Shown here piece by piece: positions 61,040 through 64,000 of a DNA stretch of 64,000 nt. Under the pieces are notes generated by a model, which had not been told where the DNA came from, did no database searches, and saw only the letters and a list, made by a program, of their open reading frames with translations. Every line of letters starts with the position of its first letter. Within the stretch, counting starts at the first letter, position 1. The stretch comes from Microbulbifer sp. Q7 (lineage in GTDB: Bacteria > Pseudomonadota > Gammaproteobacteria > Pseudomonadales > Cellvibrionaceae). The stretch covers positions 684,501-748,500 of the forward strand of contig NZ_LROY01000001.1 of NCBI RefSeq assembly GCF_001639145.1, written 5' to 3'. Made by a program: the position numbers and the translations under genes.

Positions 61040-61819
61040 TTAGATGTCTCCCAGGACTCTTTTCTCCGGGGCTTCAGGGGGAAGGCTGTTGATGAATGCC
61101 TGTTGTTCTCGCAGTCTGCGTTTATTCTCATCGCTTAATCGATCGTGGGGTGTATCAAATCCTTGGTGCCGATCTGGGTGTGGTATATAAATCAAATGAT
61201 ACTTTGGTGTGTATTGAAGGGGAGTTAACACAAAGCTTCCGCTACCGAATATAAAGAACCTCCCCCGCGCCGATTTAAATGCGTCGGATTTGAATTCACC
61301 CAGCCTCTGGATACCCTCTAAATCATCTTCTGCTAGTGAATTGTATTTGCCTGGCATATTGCCTGAAGCAATTGCTTCTCCAGTATTTGGATTCAGGTGC
61401 CAAGATTGAAGATCGATTTCAAATTGAAGCGCACGCCGGATTTCTTCTTTCCCGAGAGCTCTTCCAGCCGGATCATCGGCTGATGGTCGGCGCCTGCCGG
61501 TTACCACTTGCCACTCATTCCAAATTCCCTGCCAGCGCACCGAATATGGCCCGCTGTTGTCGACATTGAGCGTTACCACGTCCATTTGTATATCTTGGAA
61601 TGGATTGATGGTGAATTCGGAGTTTTCAGTTTCTAGTAGTTTCGTGTTGACCCGGACTATTCGGTATCGAGAGGCGTAGTAGATTTGACGGTCTATTGAG
61701 GGTTGGTTGTAGAGATATATCCTTGCCTCCTCTTCTGGAGTTACTTGTTGGAACAGGTTTTCTGCCTGGGTCAGAAGGGGATAGCAGAGGAACAGCAGAA
61801 CTTGGGTGAACTTGTTCAT
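61040..61819 (-). CDS. Secreted orphan protein in an AT-rich patch
   Basis: A 259-residue exported protein: signal peptide MNKFTQVLLFLCYPLLTQAE, then a mixed alpha-beta domain (YLYNQPSIDRQIYYASRYRIVRVN, GPYSVRWQGIWNEWQVVTGRRRP, ARGRFFIFGSGSFVLTPLQYTP) and a charged helical C-terminus. I recognise no family. Base composition and codon usage are clearly more AT-rich than neighbours, so it could be a recent acquisition. It lies 240 bases from tRNA-Phe. Confidence 0.6.
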   Translation of the reverse strand: MNKFTQVLLFLCYPLLTQAENLFQQVTPEEEARIYLYNQPSIDRQIYYASRYRIVRVNTKLLETENSEFTINPFQDIQMDVVTLNVDNSGPYSVRWQGIWNEWQVVTGRRRPSADDPAGRALGKEEIRRALQFEIDLQSWHLNPNTGEAIASGNMPGKYNSLAEDDLEGIQRLGEFKSDAFKSARGRFFIFGSGSFVLTPLQYTPKYHLIYIPHPDRHQGFDTPHDRLSDENKRRLREQQAFINSLPPEAPEKRVLGDI

Positions 61820-62061
61820 GAGTGCACTTTGGAGTTGGCGGCTTAAGTGCAGGATAGTCGAGGAGGAGTGATATGAGGCTTTGGTGGTGGACGGAAGAAT
61901 CGCAATAGCCTAGGGGCTATTGCGACCCTGCGGGCATCGCGCTCGCGCGCTCGTTGCAAATCGCTGGCGCGATTAGTCGAACCACATCGGTGGTTCTCAT
62001 CCGGCCTCCAGGCAACGAATACAAAAAAAGCCCCATCCTTGCGGATGGGGCTTTTTTTGTA
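61820..62061. other. Hairpin-rich region beside tRNA-Phe
   Basis: No gene. Consecutive self-complementary blocks: CGCAATAGCC-TAGG-GGCTATTGCG (61901-61924), ATCGC-TGGC-GCGAT (61960-61973), GAACCAC-ATCG-GTGGTTC (61979-61996) and the terminator at 62023-62058. The third one includes a sequence similar to the T-arm of the adjacent tRNA (GTGGTTCGA). Reading frames crossing this block and the tRNA are artefacts. Confidence 0.55.
62023..62058. terminator. Bidirectional terminator beside tRNA-Phe
   Basis: Inverted repeat AAAAAAAGCCCCATCC / GGATGGGGCTTTTTTT with a TTGC loop; symmetrical A and T runs let it work on both strands. It immediately follows the 3' end of tRNA-Phe on the minus strand. Confidence 0.93.
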
Positions 62062-62137
62062 TGGTGCCCAGAGGCGGAATCGAACCACCGACACGGGGAT
62101 TTTCAATCCCCTGCTCTACCGACTGAGCTATCTGGGC
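62062..62137 (-). tRNA. tRNA-Phe (GAA)
   Basis: A 76-base cloverleaf on the minus strand with an encoded CCA. It begins GCCCAGA and pairs with TCTGGGC; D-loop AGCTCAGTCGGTAGAGC; anticodon stem GGGGA / TCCCC with loop TTGAAAA giving anticodon GAA; T-arm with GGTTCGATTCC. Terminator at 62023. Gene order tRNA-Phe, yggX, mutY is common in gammaproteobacteria. Confidence 0.97.
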
Positions 62138-62247
62138 TTCGCTTGATTCGGGTTGTCCCCGGCAGCGAGGCGCGTATTAAACCTGCTCTTCCGGGGGGAG
62201 TCAACCCCTTGATTGATAAATAGTTTTTGCGGTTTGTGAGTGGCCGC

Positions 62248-62529
62248 TTACTTGTCGCCGTCTTGCTCCGGCACGTAGCCTTCCGCGTCGTCGTAGTCCT
62301 CACCGGCGAAGAACTTGCTCATCTGCTCGGCCAGGTAGGCGCGGGAGGAGGGCTCCATCATGTTGAGGCGCTTTTCGTTGATCAGCATGGTCTGGTGGGC
62401 CATCCATTCCTGCCAGGCTTTGGCGGAGACGTTGTCGTAGATGTCCTGGCCCTTGGGCCCGGGAAAGGGCGGGTTGGGGAGGCCTTCGAGTTCTTCCTGG
62501 TATTTGCGGCAGAAGACGGTACGGGACAT
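62248..62529 (-). CDS. yggX: Fe(2+)-trafficking protein YggX
   Basis: A 93-residue cytoplasmic protein linked to iron handling and oxidative protection of FeS clusters. The family signature [18 protein letters not shown] with Cys7 and [12 protein letters not shown] is intact, with a Glu/Asp-rich C-terminal tail that is slightly longer than in E. coli. Eight bases downstream of mutY, as in many gammaproteobacteria, so probably co-transcribed and useful to maintain the MutY cluster. Confidence 0.96.
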   Translation of the reverse strand: MSRTVFCRKYQEELEGLPNPPFPGPKGQDIYDNVSAKAWQEWMAHQTMLINEKRLNMMEPSSRAYLAEQMSKFFAGEDYDDAEGYVPEQDGDK

Positions 62530-62537
62530 GGTTTCTC

Positions 62538-63662
62538 CTAACAGGGTGCCAATAGTGGGGCCCGCAGTGCCACCAGCTGTTTGACCAGCTTGGCGATGGG
62601 GGCGGGCAGGCCGAGATCCTGGGCGGACCTCGGTCGGTCGAGCTGGCGCAGTTTATACCAGCCGCTGGCTGCTTCCGCCACCTGCCCGGGCTTATTGGGC
62701 AGGCGGATCCACACCGGATGGATGTCCAGGTGGAAGTGGCTGAAGGTGTGGCGTAGGGCGGGCATCGCCTGTACCTCGCTGGCGTGCAGGTCCTGGGCGG
62801 CAAGCCACTCTTGCGCGCTGGCTTCGCCGCCGTCGTCCCCTTCCAGTTGCGGGGGAATCCACAGCCCGCCCCAGATGCCGCTGGCCGGACGCTGTTCCAG
62901 GTACAGTTCACCATCGTGCTCCATCAGTAACAGTGTCGTTTGGCGTACCGGCTTTTCCTTTTTGGGCTTCTTGCCCGGGTAATCGGTGGGGTTGCCCTGG
63001 GCGCGGGCGACACAGTGATCGGCGAAGGGGCAGTGCTCGCAGGCGGGCCTGGTGCGGGTGCACAGGGTGGCCCCCAGGTCCATCATTGCCTGGGTGTAAT
63101 CGCCGGTGCGGGCGTCGGGGGTGTAGCGCTCGGCAATCGCCCACAGCTGTTTGGCCACACCGGTCTGCCCCGGCCAGCCTTCGACGGCGTGGATGCGGGC
63201 CAGTACGCGCTTGACGTTGCCATCCAGAATCGCGGCCTTGACGCCCATACTGATGCTGGCGATGGCGCCGGCGGTGGAGCGGCCGATGCCGGGCAGCGCT
63301 TCCAGTGCCTCCACACTGCGCGGGAACTTGCCGCCGTGCTCATCAACCACCGTCTGCGCGCACTTGTGCAGGTTGCGCGCGCGGGCGTAGTAACCGAGGC
63401 CGCTCCAGTGGGCCAGCACCTGGTCCTGGCTGGCGGCTGCGAGGGCGTCCACGGTGGGGAAGGACTCCATAAAGCGCTGGTAGTAAGGAATGACGGCGCT
63501 GACCTGAGTCTGCTGCAGCATGATCTCTGAGACCCATACCCGGTAGGGGGTGATCTTCTGCTGCCACGGCAGGTCGTGGCGGCCGTGCTGGTCAAACCAT
63601 TTGAGCAGGGCCTGCTGGAAGCGGGCTGGGGTCTTGGGTTTGGCAATCGGTTTGGAAGGCAT
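62538..63662 (-). CDS. mutY: A/G-specific adenine DNA glycosylase
   Basis: Removes adenine mispaired with 8-oxoguanine. 374 residues: catalytic Glu in [10 protein letters not shown], helix-hairpin-helix [14 protein letters not shown] with the following Asp in [10 protein letters not shown], the [4Fe-4S] cluster ligands as C-x6-C-x2-C-x5-C in [17 protein letters not shown], and a C-terminal NUDIX-like 8-oxoG recognition domain (about 230-360). ATG 63662 is used; the in-frame TTG at 63671 is not needed. Between asmA and yggX as usual. Confidence 0.97.
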   Translation of the reverse strand: MPSKPIAKPKTPARFQQALLKWFDQHGRHDLPWQQKITPYRVWVSEIMLQQTQVSAVIPYYQRFMESFPTVDALAAASQDQVLAHWSGLGYYARARNLHKCAQTVVDEHGGKFPRSVEALEALPGIGRSTAGAIASISMGVKAAILDGNVKRVLARIHAVEGWPGQTGVAKQLWAIAERYTPDARTGDYTQAMMDLGATLCTRTRPACEHCPFADHCVARAQGNPTDYPGKKPKKEKPVRQTTLLLMEHDGELYLEQRPASGIWGGLWIPPQLEGDDGGEASAQEWLAAQDLHASEVQAMPALRHTFSHFHLDIHPVWIRLPNKPGQVAEAASGWYKLRQLDRPRSAQDLGLPAPIAKLVKQLVALRAPLLAPC

Positions 63663-63669
63663 AGATATC

Positions 63670-63700
63670 AACGAAAATGGGCACCGCGAAGGGTGCCCAT
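63670..63700 (-). terminator. Terminator after asmA
   Basis: Nine-base-pair arms ATGGGCACC / GGTGCCCAT with a GCGAAG loop; on the minus strand it is followed by TTTTCGTT. It ends asmA before mutY, although mutY could still be reached by readthrough. The stem and the T-run tail are the same as in the ntrC terminator at 9118-9145. Confidence 0.8.
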
Positions 63701-63754
63701 GCTAACGGGATCGAATCGGGAGAGATAGCCCGGCGTCGCTGTCGTTCTGGCCAG

Positions 63755-64000
63755 TCAGTCCCCGCGGTTGAACAGGCCTTTGAACCGGTCCTTGAGCTTG
63801 TCTTTCAGCTCTTCGGTTTTCTTCTCTACCTTGTCGCCGTACTTCTTCTCCGCTTGGTATTTCAGTTCATCGCGGATCAGGTCGTCGAGGCGGCGGCTGT
63901 CCGGCTTGCAGGTGGTGGCGCCGGCTTCGTCAAACTTGGCTTTGCAGCGCAGTGGCAGCGGGCGGTTGCGCCAGCGACTGTTCTGTACCGAGCAGCCGTT
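63755..64000 (-). CDS. AsmA family protein, C-terminal fragment
   Basis: The last 81 residues of a protein that runs off the right edge. It ends in a charged amphipathic helix (YQAEKKYGDKVEKKTEELKDKLK, then DRFKGLFNRGD), with PLPLRCKAKFDEAGATTCKPD before it, the typical C-terminus of AsmA-type outer-membrane biogenesis proteins. Position upstream of mutY fits the common asmA-mutY-yggX order. The stop TGA is the complement of 63755-63757. Too short to describe the rest. Confidence 0.8.
   Translation of the reverse strand, partial: NGCSVQNSRWRNRPLPLRCKAKFDEAGATTCKPDSRRLDDLIRDELKYQAEKKYGDKVEKKTEELKDKLKDRFKGLFNRGD

Noticed and set aside
60871..61131. 86-codon minus-strand frame upstream of the Ig-like lipoprotein
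   Set aside because: Overlaps the end of the 61040 gene in another frame, has no ribosome-binding site and no recognisable sequence.
61843..62223. Frames crossing the terminator and tRNA-Phe on both strands
   Set aside because: They read through a tRNA gene and a terminator; a well-known annotation artefact.

Overview
The window is a gene-dense, GC-rich stretch of a Gram-negative chromosome. Gene content and order point to a marine gammaproteobacterium, and my best guess is Microbulbifer or a close relative in the Cellvibrionales. The evidence is the order asmA-mutY-yggX-tRNA-Phe at the right end, yrfG-hslR-hslO-pckA in the middle, glnA-ntrBC with sigma-54 signals on the left, and many lipoproteins, outer-membrane barrels and c-type cytochromes. 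The genus is inference; the class is well supported.

Layout. 1-2.2 kb: end of a polysaccharide locus with two glycosyltransferase-like genes. 2.2-9.6 kb: thiI, then the nitrogen-control block glnA, a DUF4124 gene, ntrB, ntrC, then phnA. Both glnA and ntrB have a sigma-54 promoter and NtrC-type palindromes. 9.7-13.1 kb: a DUF3833 lipoprotein, an AI-2E/PerM permease and two paralogous membrane-anchored M15-like peptidases. 13.3-19.9 kb: pckA, hslO, a DUF4124 protein, a trypsin-like periplasmic protease, hslR and yrfG, with two long cruciform repeats flanking hslR. 19.9-24.3 kb: a lysoplasmalogenase-like protein, the cysK-cysQ pair, an orphan HicB-like protein and a small barrel protein. 24.4-31.5 kb: a six-gene operon with every junction overlapping by 4 bases (RDD, SpoIIM-like, DUF4129, DUF4350, MoxR ATPase, DUF58). 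31.6-35.7 kb: small membrane or unknown proteins and two adjacent PAS-LuxR paralogues.

36.0-45.4 kb is a nine-gene minus-strand operon: an ExbB/TolQ proton channel, two different ExbD/TolR proteins, an AgmX/TonB-type transducer, and several TPR, lipoprotein or secreted proteins. Its one-TolQ plus two-TolR composition recalls the AglRQS-Glt gliding machine of Myxococcus. I regard it as an uncharacterised proton-motive-force-driven envelope machine.

45.5-58.4 kb holds two divergent operons that look like one extracytoplasmic redox system. The minus operon encodes an ApbE flavin transferase, a Tat-exported DUF1501 protein, a LamG-diheme lipoprotein and a monoheme protein. The plus operon encodes an HzsA-related diheme lipoprotein, two barrel proteins, a TlpA thioredoxin, a DUF4266 lipoprotein ending CGCN and a DUF3570 barrel. 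These two regions are the best candidates for undescribed systems. 58.5-64.0 kb: an Ig/cadherin-like lipoprotein, an AT-rich orphan gene, tRNA-Phe, yggX, mutY and the end of asmA.
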